Shown here: positions 30,409 to 38,926 of the stretch, piece by piece | How positions within the stretch are numbered: position 1 is the stretch's first letter | Layout: every line of letters starts with the position of its first letter | Assembly (NCBI GenBank): GCA_963697525.1 | Contig: OY969087.1 | Coordinates: 7,068,001 to 7,132,000 of the forward strand | DNA length: 64,000 nucleotides | Direction of reading: 5' to 3' | Origin: Bradymonas sp963697525 | GTDB lineage: Bacteria > Myxococcota_A > Bradymonadia > Bradymonadales > Bradymonadaceae | Notes under the pieces: generated by a model | Told to the model about the DNA's origin: nothing | What the model saw: only the letters and a program-made list of their open reading frames with translations | Databases searched by the model: none | Position numbers and translations under genes: made by a program

Positions 30409-31056
30409 ATGCGCACGAAGCTATTTGAATGTCCGCGTTTGGGTACACGCACCGTGCTTCGTTGGCTGGTCGCCGCCGCGGCGGCGCTGCTGGGAGTGGG
30501 CCTATACGCCCCGACGGCGAGCGCACAGGCCTCTCCGGCCGATAGCGCGAGGGCGAAGGTGACGCAACACAGCACGTCCGGCGCCAGCGACCACAAAGCC
30601 AGCGACCACAAAGCCAGCGTGGCTGACAAAGACGACGAAGGCTCCCACGGCAAGGGCAAGCCCACGGTCAAGATCGCCCACGAAAGGGTCGAACTCCCCG
30701 AGCCGATCTACTTCGACACCGCCAAGGCGACGATCAACAAGCACAGCTTCCCCATGCTCCGCCAGGTCGCCGCGCTGCTCGCGGCCCACCCCGAGATCAC
30801 CAAGGTGCGCGTCGAGGCGCACACCGACTCGCCCGGCAAGGCCTCCGTGAACCGCAAGCGCTCTCAGGCGCGCGCCCAGGCGGTGGTCGACTTCCTGGTC
30901 GACCACGGAGTCGCCCGCGACCGCCTGGTGGCTCGTGGCTACGGTGAGAGTGAGCCCATCGCGGATAACGCCACCGCCCCGGGGCGGGCAAGAAACCGGC
31001 GGATGGTGCTCACGATCCTGGGCATCAAGAAGACGACCAAGAAGACGACCAAATAA
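30409..31056 (+). CDS. OmpA-family protein, 215 aa
   Basis: The signal peptide ends at TASA, followed by a His/Lys/Asp-rich linker (two tandem SDHKA units). Then comes a C-terminal OmpA/MotB domain (YFDTAKATI, then VRVEAHTDSPG, then NRKRSQARAQAVVDFLV, then GYGESEPIADN). This domain binds peptidoglycan non-covalently and tethers the outer membrane. There is no beta-barrel, so it is a periplasmic linker. The ATG at 30409 is preferred over 30400 because AGGA is properly spaced from it. The signal peptide and first mature residues match those of the giant OmpA protein at 31310. Confidence 0.9.
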   Translation: MRTKLFECPRLGTRTVLRWLVAAAAALLGVGLYAPTASAQASPADSARAKVTQHSTSGASDHKASDHKASVADKDDEGSHGKGKPTVKIAHERVELPEPIYFDTAKATINKHSFPMLRQVAALLAAHPEITKVRVEAHTDSPGKASVNRKRSQARAQAVVDFLVDHGVARDRLVARGYGESEPIADNATAPGRARNRRMVLTILGIKKTTKKTTK

Positions 31057-31092
31057 TCGGTCGCCTCCGGTAAATTTCCCCCATGTACGGTC

Positions 31093-31127
31093 AAGCCCCG
31101 CGGGATTGCTCCCGACGGGGCTTTTCT
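31093..31127 (+). terminator. Rho-independent terminator
   Basis: aagccccg (31093-31100) pairs with cggggctt (31116-31123), with an inner cggg/cccg pairing and a short T-run after it. It lies 37 bp after the OmpA stop. Confidence 0.75.
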
Positions 31128-31309
31128 CCCTCTGCGGACTGGCCGATTGCTGCCCGCGGAGCGCTCACCGATTCGCGCCCATGCTTCTTTTAGAAGTGGC
31201 ATTTAAATCGTGATAGAATTAACGCAAAACATCGAATAGTAGACGCCGCTGTTACGGTAAAATTGGCTGTAAAGTTGGCCGTCCATTCTCCGGGATAATT
31301 GTGATGGGT

Positions 31310-34300
31310 ATGAAGTCGGTTGGAAATCCGCGTTGGGATGCATGCACTGCGCTTCGTTGGTTGGTCGCCGCCGGGGCCGCGCTGCTCGGCTTGGGCGTGC
31401 AGGCCCAGTCGGCGAGCGCCCAGACCTTCCCGCCGGACAGCTCCTGGGTGGAGGTGACTCAGAGCGGCGGCTCCATCGTCGAGCCGCTGGGCGACGCCCA
31501 GGGCTCGCGCGACGCCATCGGCGACGCCAGCAACCCGGCGGTCTACGTCTACAGCGACAGCAGCTACCTGTATTTTCGCATGCGCGTCGACGACTCGCCC
31601 GAGCGAAGCGGCGGCGGGTTGCGTCCGTTCGGTTGGGCGGTGGAGTTCGACACCGACGGCAACCTGGACAACTACGAAATCCTGACCATGGTCGACGGGA
31701 TCTCCAACCCCGACCAGGTCACCCTGCAGCAGAACACCTCCCAGAAGAATATCGGCGATCCCAGCGACAAGTCCGAAGTCCAGGTCGCTAGCTACCCCAT
31801 CAGCACCCACGCGCGGGTGGTCACCGCGGCCTCGACGTTCAACGGCACGCCCGACTATTTCATCGACTGGGCCGTCGACAAGGCCGACCTGGCCACGCTG
31901 GGGGTGACCGACACCACCACCATCCGGCTGATCTACGGCACCTCCAGCAACGCCCAGTCGATCAACGGGGATCTGGTGGCCCCCTCCGGGGTGACCACCC
32001 TGGCCGGGGCCGCCGGCGACCCAGTGAGCTGCGACGCCACCGGCTGCTACGTGTGCATCGATCAGGACGGGGACGGCCTGACGAGCTGTCAGGAGGCGGC
32101 GCTGGGCACCAGCGACGCCCTCGCCGACACCGACGGTGACGGCATCGACGACTTCACCGAGACCGACGGGGGCACGGCGGTCGACACCGACGGCGACGGC
32201 ACCATCGACGCGCTGGACACCGACTCCGACGCCGACGGCGTGCTCGACGCCAACGAGGGCACCACCGACACCGACGGCGACAACATCGGCGATTGGCGAG
32301 ATCCCGACGACGACGGCGACGGCATCGACACCGCCACCGAGCTGGGCGACTCGACCGCCCTGGGCAATAGCGACGTCGACGGCGACGGCACTCCCAACTA
32401 CCTGGACACCGACTCCGACGCCGACGGCGCCACGGACGCCACCGAGGGACGCGGCGACGTCGACGGCGACGGCATCCTCAACTACCTGGACGCCGACGAC
32501 ACCGACGGCCCCCTGGCCGACCCCGACGGCGACGGGCTGACCAACGCCCAGGAGTCCACCCAAGGCACCGACCCCAACAACCCGGACACCGACGGCGACG
32601 GGCTGACCGACGGCCAAGAGGTCAACACCACCAATACCGACCCCAACAAGGCCGACACTGACGGCGATGGGCTGACCGACGGCCAAGAGGTCAACACCAC
32701 CAATACCGACCCCAACAAGGCCGACTCCGACGGCGACGGGCTGACCGACGGCGACGAGGTCAACACCTACAACACCGATCCCAACAAGGCCGACACCGAC
32801 AACGGTGGCGTCTCCGACGGCACCGAGGTGTTGACCAACGGCACCGATCCCCTGGACGGCTCGGACGACACGCCCCCCGTCGACACCGACGGCGACGGGC
32901 TGTCCGACACCCAGGAAGCCACGCTGGGCACCGATCCCAACAACCCCGACACCGACGGCGACGGCCTCTCCGACGGCGACGAGGTCAACACCTACAGCAC
33001 TGATCCCACGGTCGCGGACTCCGATGGGGATGGCCTCTCCGACGGCGACGAGGTCAACACCTACAGCACCGACCCCACCGTCAGCGACTCCGACGGCGAC
33101 GGCCTGAGCGACGGCGCCGAGGTCAACACCTACAGCACCGATCCCAACGTCGCCGACTCAGACGGCGACGGGCTGACCGACGGCGACGAGGTCAACACCT
33201 ACAACACCGACCCCAACAAAGCCGACACCGACGGCGGCGGGGTCTCCGACGGCGCCGAGGTCTCCGCGGGCACCAATCCCCTGCAGGGCGACGATGACAG
33301 CCAGACCACCGACACCGACGGCGACGGGTTGACCGACGACCAGGAGGTCGCCCTGGGCACCGATCCCACCGTCAGCGACACCGACGGCGACGGCATCCCC
33401 GACGGCGACGAGGTCAACACCGTGGGCACCGACCCCACCAAGGCCGACAGCGACGGCGACGGGCTGTCCGACGGCAACGAGGTCGACCTGGGCACCGACC
33501 CCACCGTCAGCGACACCGACGGCGATGGCATCGACGACGGCACCGAGGTCGCCCTGGGCACCGACCCGCTGGCGACCGACAGCGACGGCGACGGCATCGA
33601 CGACAAGATCGAGACCGACGGCGGCCAGGCCATCGACACCGACGGCGACGGCACCATCGACGCGCTGGACACCGACAGCGACGACGACACCATCACCGAC
33701 GCCACCGAGACCACCGACGACGCCGACGGCGACGGCACGCCCAACTACCGCGACACCGACAGCGACGCCGACGGGCTGAGCGACAGCGACGAGGCCGGCG
33801 ACGCCGATCTGGACACCCCGCCGGTGGACACCGACGGTGACGGCACGCCCGACTACCTGGACGCCGACAGCGACGCCGACGGGATCCCCGACAGCCAGGA
33901 GGGCGCGGGCGACGACGACCATAACGGCGTTCCCAACTACCTCGACCCCAACGACAACTCCTCGCAGGCCTACTACGAGGTCTCCGGGGGCTGCTCGAGC
34001 GCCGGGGACTCGGCGCCGGTGTCTGGCGGGCTGATGCTGTTGATGGTCTTGGGCGCGCTCGTGTTGGTGCGCCGGCGGCGCAAACTGGCGCTGGCCGGGG
34101 CGGTGCTCGTCGCCGCCAGCGCGGTCGCCGCTCCCGCCCACGCCCAGCAATTGTCGACCTCATTTCAGGTCGACCAATTCGAGCCCATGTACTCCCAATA
34201 CGACAACACGCTGAACCTCGCCGGCTCGGGGGTGCTGCCGCACCTGGCCCCGTCGGCGAGCCTGTTCATCCACTTCGCCGACGACCCGCTGGTGCTAAAA

Positions 34301-35945
34301 AAAAAGCTCGACGGCCAGACCACCCTGGCCAGCCGCGTCGTCGACAGCCAGTTAATGGGCGAGCTCGGCCTGGGCCTGGGTCTATTCGACCGCGCTGACA
34401 TCGGCGTGGTCTTGCCCGTGGCGCTGTACCAGGGAAGCCAGGGGGCCAAGCAAGCCGGCGGCCCGGCCGGCATCGACGCCTTCGGGCTGGCGGACTTGCG
34501 CATCATCCCCAAGGTGCGCCTGCTCGACCCCGACGACTTCGCCGGGGTAGGCATCTCGCTCATCGCCCCCATCTATGTGCCCATCGGTGACACCCACGCG
34601 TTTTTGTCCGACGGTTCGGTGCGCGTCGAGCCGCGCCTGTCCATCGACTACCGTATCCATGGCTCGATGAAGGTCATCGCCAACGCCGCCTACCAGGTGC
34701 GCCCGCACCACCAGAATCCTCAACCACGTCGTCGACAACGCCGTGCGCTGGGGCCTGGGCTTCCAGGCGCCGGTGGCCGACCAGTGGCTCGACGCCGTGG
34801 GCACCGTCTTTGGCAGCTATACTCTGGCCGACGGGCGCAACCCCCAAAACCTCCAGCAGACCGTCGACAACGTCACCGGCCGGCCCGTCGAGCTGCTCGC
34901 CGGCCTCAAGGCCGACCTCGCCCACTTCGGGCTGCCCGACGGCTTGAGCGCCCAGTTCGGCGGCGGCCCCGGGCTGAGCAGCAGCGTGGGCTCGCCGGAT
35001 TTTCGCCTCTTCGCCTCCCTGGACTACGTGATGTTGCCCCACAAGCCCGCCCTCCCCGTCGACTCCGACGGTGACGGGCTCGTCGACACCAAAGACCAGT
35101 GCCCCCACCAGGCCGAGGACATCGACCACTTCCAAGATGACGACGGCTGCCCCGACCCCGACAACGACAACGATGGCATCGCCGACGCCAACGACAAGTG
35201 TCCCATGAAGGCCGAGGACGTCGACGGCTTCCAGGACAAGGACGGCTGCCCCGACCTGGACAACGACAATGACCACGTGGCCGACACCGAGGACAAATGC
35301 CCCAACACCGCCGGACTTGCCGAAAAGGAAGGCTGCCCGGACAACGACCCCGACCGCGACGGCATCCCCAGCGCCGACGACCTGTGCCCCGAGCAGCCCG
35401 AGGACAAGGACGGCTACCAGGATGACGACGGCTGCCCCGACCTGGACAACGACAAAGACGGCATCCTCGACGCCGATGACAAATGCCCGATGAAGGCCGA
35501 GGTCATCAACGGCGTCGACGACGAGGACGGCTGCCCGGACAAGGGCAAGTCCAAGGTCAAGGTCACCCGCGAGAAGATCGAGATCTTGGACCGCGTCTAC
35601 TTCGACACTGCCCGCGCGACCATCCAAAAGCGCAGCTACGACGTGCTCAACCAGGTGGCCGCCACCCTCAAGGCCCACCCGGAGGTGACCAAACTTCGCG
35701 TCGAGGGCCACACCGACAGCCGCGGCGGCGCCGCCATGAACCAGAAGCTCTCCCAGGAGCGCGCCGATGCCGTCGTCGACTATATGGTCGACCGCGGCAT
35801 CGACCGCGACCGCCTGGTCGCCAAGGGCTTCGGCGAGTCGCAGCCCATCGCCGACAACGGAACGGCCAAAGGCCGCGCCAAAAACCGGCGCGTCGAATTC
35901 ATGATCATCGACACCGCCAAAACCGAGGTCCAGCCGGCCAAATAA
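31310..35945 (+). CDS. Giant TSP3-repeat / OmpA-family protein with internal MYXO-CTERM-like segment, frameshifted
   Basis: One 1,544-residue protein if the extra C near 34708 is removed (VRPH joins TRILNHVV). The signal peptide is cleaved at SASA. Residues 40-260 form a beta-rich domain. Residues 265-890 hold dozens of TSP3 calcium repeats (DTDGDG, DSDGDG). Near residue 894 there is GGCSSAG, a hydrophobic helix and RRRRK, which resembles a MYXO-CTERM sorting signal. A second helix ending AHA-QQ then looks like a new signal peptide. After it come an outer-membrane barrel-like domain, five TSP3 repeats (CPDPDNDNDG) and an OmpA domain (VYFDTARATI, RVEGHTDSRGG). Two proteins appear fused; the barrel half matches the 468-residue protein at 36044. 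The ATG at 31310 aligns with the start of the 215-residue paralog. Confidence 0.75.
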
Positions 35946-35965
35946 CCGGCCGAACGCTCGAATCC

Positions 35966-36004
35966 AAAAAAGCCCCCGGCGCTATCCCCGCCGGGGGCTT
36001 TTTT
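35966..36004. terminator. Bidirectional terminator
   Basis: agcccccggc/gccgggggct hairpin with A-tract on the left and T-tract on the right. It sits between the convergent OmpA gene and the 468-residue barrel gene, so it can end transcripts from both sides. Confidence 0.85.
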
Positions 36005-36043
36005 GTTGGTCGTCTGCGAAGTGGAGCAGAAGTCACATCGGCA

Positions 36044-37450
36044 CTATTTCGCGGTCTTGGCGGCGGGGGGAGCGTCGTCCGCGGCCTTCTTGTCAGCGGC
36101 CTTCTTATCGGGGGCCTTTGCGTCGGCAGCCTTCTTCGAAGCCGCCTTGTCGTCCTTGGCCTTCTCGTCCTTGGCTTTGTCGTCCTTGGCCTGATCGCCG
36201 GACTCTTTCGAGTCGGGAGCGGCCTTGTCGGACGTACCGCCTTCGGGCTGTTCGGCGGGCTTCTTCGTCGGCTGTTCGGCCGGTTTGTCCGCGGGCTTCT
36301 GCGCCGGGGCTGCCTTCTTGTCTTCCTGCTTGTCCTTCTTTTCGACCGGGCAGCCCTGATTGGCCGCGTCGCCGGGTTTCATCGCGCAGCAATCTTGGAG
36401 GTCGGGCACCCCGTCGGCGTCGTTGTCGACGTCGGGACAGCCGTCTTCATCCTGGAAACCGTCGAGGTCTTCGGCTTCCTCGGGGCATTTGTCATCGGTA
36501 TCGCGAATCCCGTCCTTGTCGATATCCTGTTGCAGGTCGGCGTAGCGAAGGCCCACGAAGCCGCGAAATTCGGTCGCCCCCAACCCGCCGACCAGCCCGC
36601 CACCGGCGCCGGCGAAGATGGAAAAGCCGCGCCGGGTGATCACCTTGGCGCCCAGCAGGCCTTCCATGGGGCTCTCGGCCTTGCTCCCGAACGGGCTGCT
36701 CACCAGCGCGTGGCCGTACAGCTCGCCGTCGAGGCGCAGCAGCCCCTTGAGCAGCGTGGCCTCCGCGCCCACCCCGTACTCGAAGCGGTCGCCCACCTTG
36801 ACGTTGCGAACCGTGGTGTCCTGCAGGATGCGCAGGCCCAGGTTGGCCGCAAAAGTGACGTTCTGGTACTGATAATCGGCGATCACCTTCGGGGCGACCG
36901 TCACGCTATTGCTGCCGACCAGCGCCTCCTGGCGGCCCGTCGGGAAGGTCATATCCAGCGCACCGCTCAACCCCACCGGGTAATTGTCGTGCGACAGGAT
37001 GAGCACCTTGGGCCGGATGGCCACATCGCCCACCACCCCGTTTTGGATGGAGGTATCCTTGAAGTCGCTGTCGTCGACCAGGTAGACCGGCACTTCCATG
37101 TCGATCTCGCCGCGGTTCAAGATGCCCACGCCCGCCATCAGATGCATGGCCAACTGCTGGTCGACATAGCCCTGGTCGGCGCCGCCGCCGGCCGGCTGCA
37201 ACACCAATGGCCGACTGCCGTAGTTGAGCACCAACGCGCCCGTCGGCTCCAGATGACCGAGCACCGGCGAGGTCTCCACCGAGAAGATGGAGTAGGGACC
37301 CACCGCTGGATGGAAGAGCTGGAGATCGAATTGCGGCTCGTCCTGGGCGAACGCCCCGGTCGACACCAACACACCCACCATCAACGCCAAGACTGCCACG
37401 GTTGCACGCGCCCGCGCCGAGCGACACAAGCCCACGCCATTACTCGCCAT
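36044..37450 (-). CDS. Outer-membrane barrel protein with TSP3 repeats and Lys/Ala/Asp-rich tail
   Basis: 468 residues. The signal peptide is cleaved after AFA, and residues 36-300 form a predicted beta-barrel. This region resembles the barrel half of the adjacent giant OmpA protein (FSVETSPVLGHLEPTGALVLN.GSRPLVL versus NTLNLAGSGVLPHLAPSASLF). Two TSP3 repeats follow (DIDKDGIRDTDDKC, CPDVDNDADGVPD). Instead of an OmpA domain it ends in about 100 residues of Lys, Ala, Asp and Pro (AAPAQKPADKPAEQP and similar), perhaps a flexible, charged tail that spans or contacts peptidoglycan. GGAG eight bases before the ATG supports the start. Confidence 0.7.
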   Translation of the reverse strand: MASNGVGLCRSARARATVAVLALMVGVLVSTGAFAQDEPQFDLQLFHPAVGPYSIFSVETSPVLGHLEPTGALVLNYGSRPLVLQPAGGGADQGYVDQQLAMHLMAGVGILNRGEIDMEVPVYLVDDSDFKDTSIQNGVVGDVAIRPKVLILSHDNYPVGLSGALDMTFPTGRQEALVGSNSVTVAPKVIADYQYQNVTFAANLGLRILQDTTVRNVKVGDRFEYGVGAEATLLKGLLRLDGELYGHALVSSPFGSKAESPMEGLLGAKVITRRGFSIFAGAGGGLVGGLGATEFRGFVGLRYADLQQDIDKDGIRDTDDKCPEEAEDLDGFQDEDGCPDVDNDADGVPDLQDCCAMKPGDAANQGCPVEKKDKQEDKKAAPAQKPADKPAEQPTKKPAEQPEGGTSDKAAPDSKESGDQAKDDKAKDEKAKDDKAASKKAADAKAPDKKAADKKAADDAPPAAKTAK

Positions 37451-37610
37451 CGTACTACTCCACAGCTAACAGATTTCCAGATCGACAGCTCACTGCCATC
37501 GTCCTCGCAAAGTCGCTGCACAAATATGAAGCACGACGAGACAAAATCCAAATAGATCGTTGACCTTTCCCGCGCCGCGAAATATCCCACGCCCCCAACG
37601 ACTCCATATC

Positions 37611-37639
37611 TTGACAGCGCCGCCGGGCTTGCCTATAAA
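37611..37639 (+). promoter_or_regulatory. Promoter of tRNA-Thr
   Basis: TTGACA (37611-37616), 17 bases, TATAAA (37634-37639): a near-perfect sigma70 promoter about 32 bp before the tRNA 5' end. Confidence 0.85.
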
Positions 37640-37670
37640 CCGCTTCCCGATCGCGCATCGGCCCACATGC

Positions 37671-37743
37671 GCCAACGTAGCTCAGTTGGTAGAGCAGCTC
37701 ACTCGTAATGAGCAGGTCACCGGTTCGAGTCCGGTCGTTGGCT
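37671..37743 (+). tRNA. tRNA-Thr (anticodon CGU)
   Basis: A full cloverleaf. Acceptor stem GCCAACG pairs with CGTTGGC. The anticodon stem GCTCA pairs with TGAGC around loop CTCGTAA, so the anticodon is CGT and reads ACG. The T-arm has ACCGG and CCGGT around TTCGAGT. CCA is not encoded. The 3' 48 bases are duplicated at 38735-38782. Confidence 0.95.
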
Positions 37744-37787
37744 TTTACAAAAAATCCCCGCGCGGGCCTGACGCCCGCGCGGGGATT
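37696..37787 (+). repeat. 92-bp direct repeat, left copy (attachment-like)
   Basis: Identical to 38735-38826. It spans the 3' part of tRNA-Thr, the spacer and most of its terminator. The two copies bracket a toxin-antitoxin pair. Confidence 0.85.
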
Positions 37788-37790
37788 TTT
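37750..37790. terminator. Terminator of tRNA-Thr (also faces the antitoxin gene)
   Basis: An 18-bp stem (37750-37767 with 37773-37790), loop ctgac, A-tract on the left and T-tract on the right. It can terminate the tRNA on the plus strand and the antitoxin transcript on the minus strand. Confidence 0.85.
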
Positions 37791-37831
37791 GTGCGTGGCT
37801 GCGCCGACCAACCTTCTCACCGGACTCCGCG

Positions 37832-38347
37832 TCAAGCATACGCATAGCGCAATTGCGCGGAGGCCGCGTCGTCCGCGACTACCTCCAAGGGCGGCTCGTC
37901 ATCCTGCCGCCCGAACTCCGAGACCTCATGGAGACGTCTGGCGAATATCTCGCGTGGGCTGTGCGGCTCGCCATCGAAACGATTCCATAGCTCGTCGGGG
38001 AGGATCTCGAGGATGCGTGCGCGCAGCACAATTTCCGTACTCCGATGCATACCCGTTGGCCGCGCGCCTTTACTCTCCCAGTTCATCACCGTCGGGTGCG
38101 TACCCACCGCGCACAACTCGGCAAACTCCTGGAGCGTGCACTCCATAAAATGCCGAACAAAGCGCACCTCGTCGCCGGTCAACGGCGTGGGTTTATGCGC
38201 CAACGCCCACAAAACCACGTGCTGCAGATCGTTCCAGTTGATGTCCGGCTCCCACTCACCGCGAAACTTGCGCATGGGCACATTACGTAGCCGTACTGGA
38301 AAGCCCAGGCTCTCAACGACCAACTCTTCTTCGACACGATGTTCCAT
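37832..38347 (-). CDS. Putative antitoxin with HTH domain
   Basis: 171 residues from the ATG at 38347, chosen over an ATG at 38365 because AGGAG lies seven bases before it. A central segment (VRFVRHFMECTLQEFAELCAVGTHPTVMNWESKG) has the shape of a helix-turn-helix of the Xre/MqsA type: a short helix, a turn and a second helix with the W-E pair. The rest is not recognised. It follows the toxin gene with a 14-bp gap. The order (toxin first, antitoxin second) is the HigBA/MqsRA style. Its likely roles are to neutralise the toxin and repress the promoter at 38703-38730. Confidence 0.65.
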   Translation of the reverse strand: MEHRVEEELVVESLGFPVRLRNVPMRKFRGEWEPDINWNDLQHVVLWALAHKPTPLTGDEVRFVRHFMECTLQEFAELCAVGTHPTVMNWESKGARPTGMHRSTEIVLRARILEILPDELWNRFDGEPHSPREIFARRLHEVSEFGRQDDEPPLEVVADDAASAQLRYAYA

Positions 38348-38361
38348 GACAGTACTCCTGC

Positions 38362-38676
38362 TCACTCATCTAGGTCGAGATCGATTACCGTGATGACGAC
38401 CACCTGCTCGGCCTCGTCGAACGAGACGATCACCCGTACAGAACGGTCCTCATACGTCTGGCTTCGTATTGCGTAGTTCCAGGTCTGAAATACTTCGTCG
38501 AAGCTGTCCTTCCTCTTCTCGTGCCACCCAGTCCGCAACACATGAAGGGCCTCTGGCAGCGTTACCCCCCGTTGCTTCATCCGCTGGTCGGCATGCAAGG
38601 TGACCCGATATTTTGCTTCGTCAACGCAGGCACGAACGCGTTGCAGCAGATCGTCGATTTTGTCCGGGCGGCCCAC
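38362..38676 (-). CDS. DUF4258-like putative toxin, 104 aa
   Basis: A small basic protein from the GTG at 38676 with GAGGAG six bases upstream. It matches the DUF4258 pattern: an early RVTLHADQRMKQRGVTLPEALHVLRTG block with a His and paired Arg, then a beta-rich middle (YEDRSVRVIVSFDE) and VVVITVIDLD at the end. DUF4258 proteins are RelE/MqsR-like and found in toxin-antitoxin pairs, where related folds cleave mRNA. The catalytic residues of this particular copy cannot be assigned. It is the first gene of a two-gene unit. Confidence 0.65.
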   Translation of the reverse strand: MGRPDKIDDLLQRVRACVDEAKYRVTLHADQRMKQRGVTLPEALHVLRTGWHEKRKDSFDEVFQTWNYAIRSQTYEDRSVRVIVSFDEAEQVVVITVIDLDLDE

Positions 38677-38702
38677 GAGTCTCCTCGTTCGATTCAACAA
38701 CA

Positions 38703-38730
38703 ATTGTAAACCATTTACATTCCAAAGCAA
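38703..38730 (-). promoter_or_regulatory. Promoter with overlapping operator for the toxin-antitoxin pair
   Basis: On the minus strand: TTGCTT (38725-38730), 16 bases, TACAAT (38703-38708). A perfect inverted repeat TGTAAA-N3-TTTACA (38705-38719) overlaps the -10 box, the expected position for an autorepressor such as the antitoxin. Confidence 0.6.
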
Positions 38731-38734
38731 CGGT

Positions 38735-38826
38735 AGCTCACTCGTAATGAGCAGGTCACCGGTTCGAGTCCGGTCGTTGGCTTTTACAAAAAATCCCCGC
38801 GCGGGCCTGACGCCCGCGCGGGGATT
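38735..38826 (+). repeat. 92-bp direct repeat, right copy (tRNA-Thr 3' remnant)
   Basis: Holds the 3' 48 bases of tRNA-Thr and its hairpin, but no 5' half, so it cannot make a tRNA. The T-tract after the hairpin is broken (ggggattatt), unlike the left copy. Confidence 0.85.
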
Positions 38827-38926
38827 ATTGTTTACCCGATTTGTGTACCCGACAAGCACCCGATGAACGGTGGCCCACAACGGCTGCCCCCCCGTGGAGC
38901 GTCATGCCCATGGCATGGAGCGATCG

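Noticed and set aside
32100..33900. Regularly spaced direct repeats resembling a CRISPR array
   Set aside because: They encode DTDGDG-type TSP3 repeats in one continuous reading frame; the spacing follows the protein repeat and there are no spacers.
38735..38782. A second tRNA-Thr gene
   Set aside because: Only the 3' part is present. The acceptor 5' strand and D-arm are missing, so it cannot fold as a tRNA.
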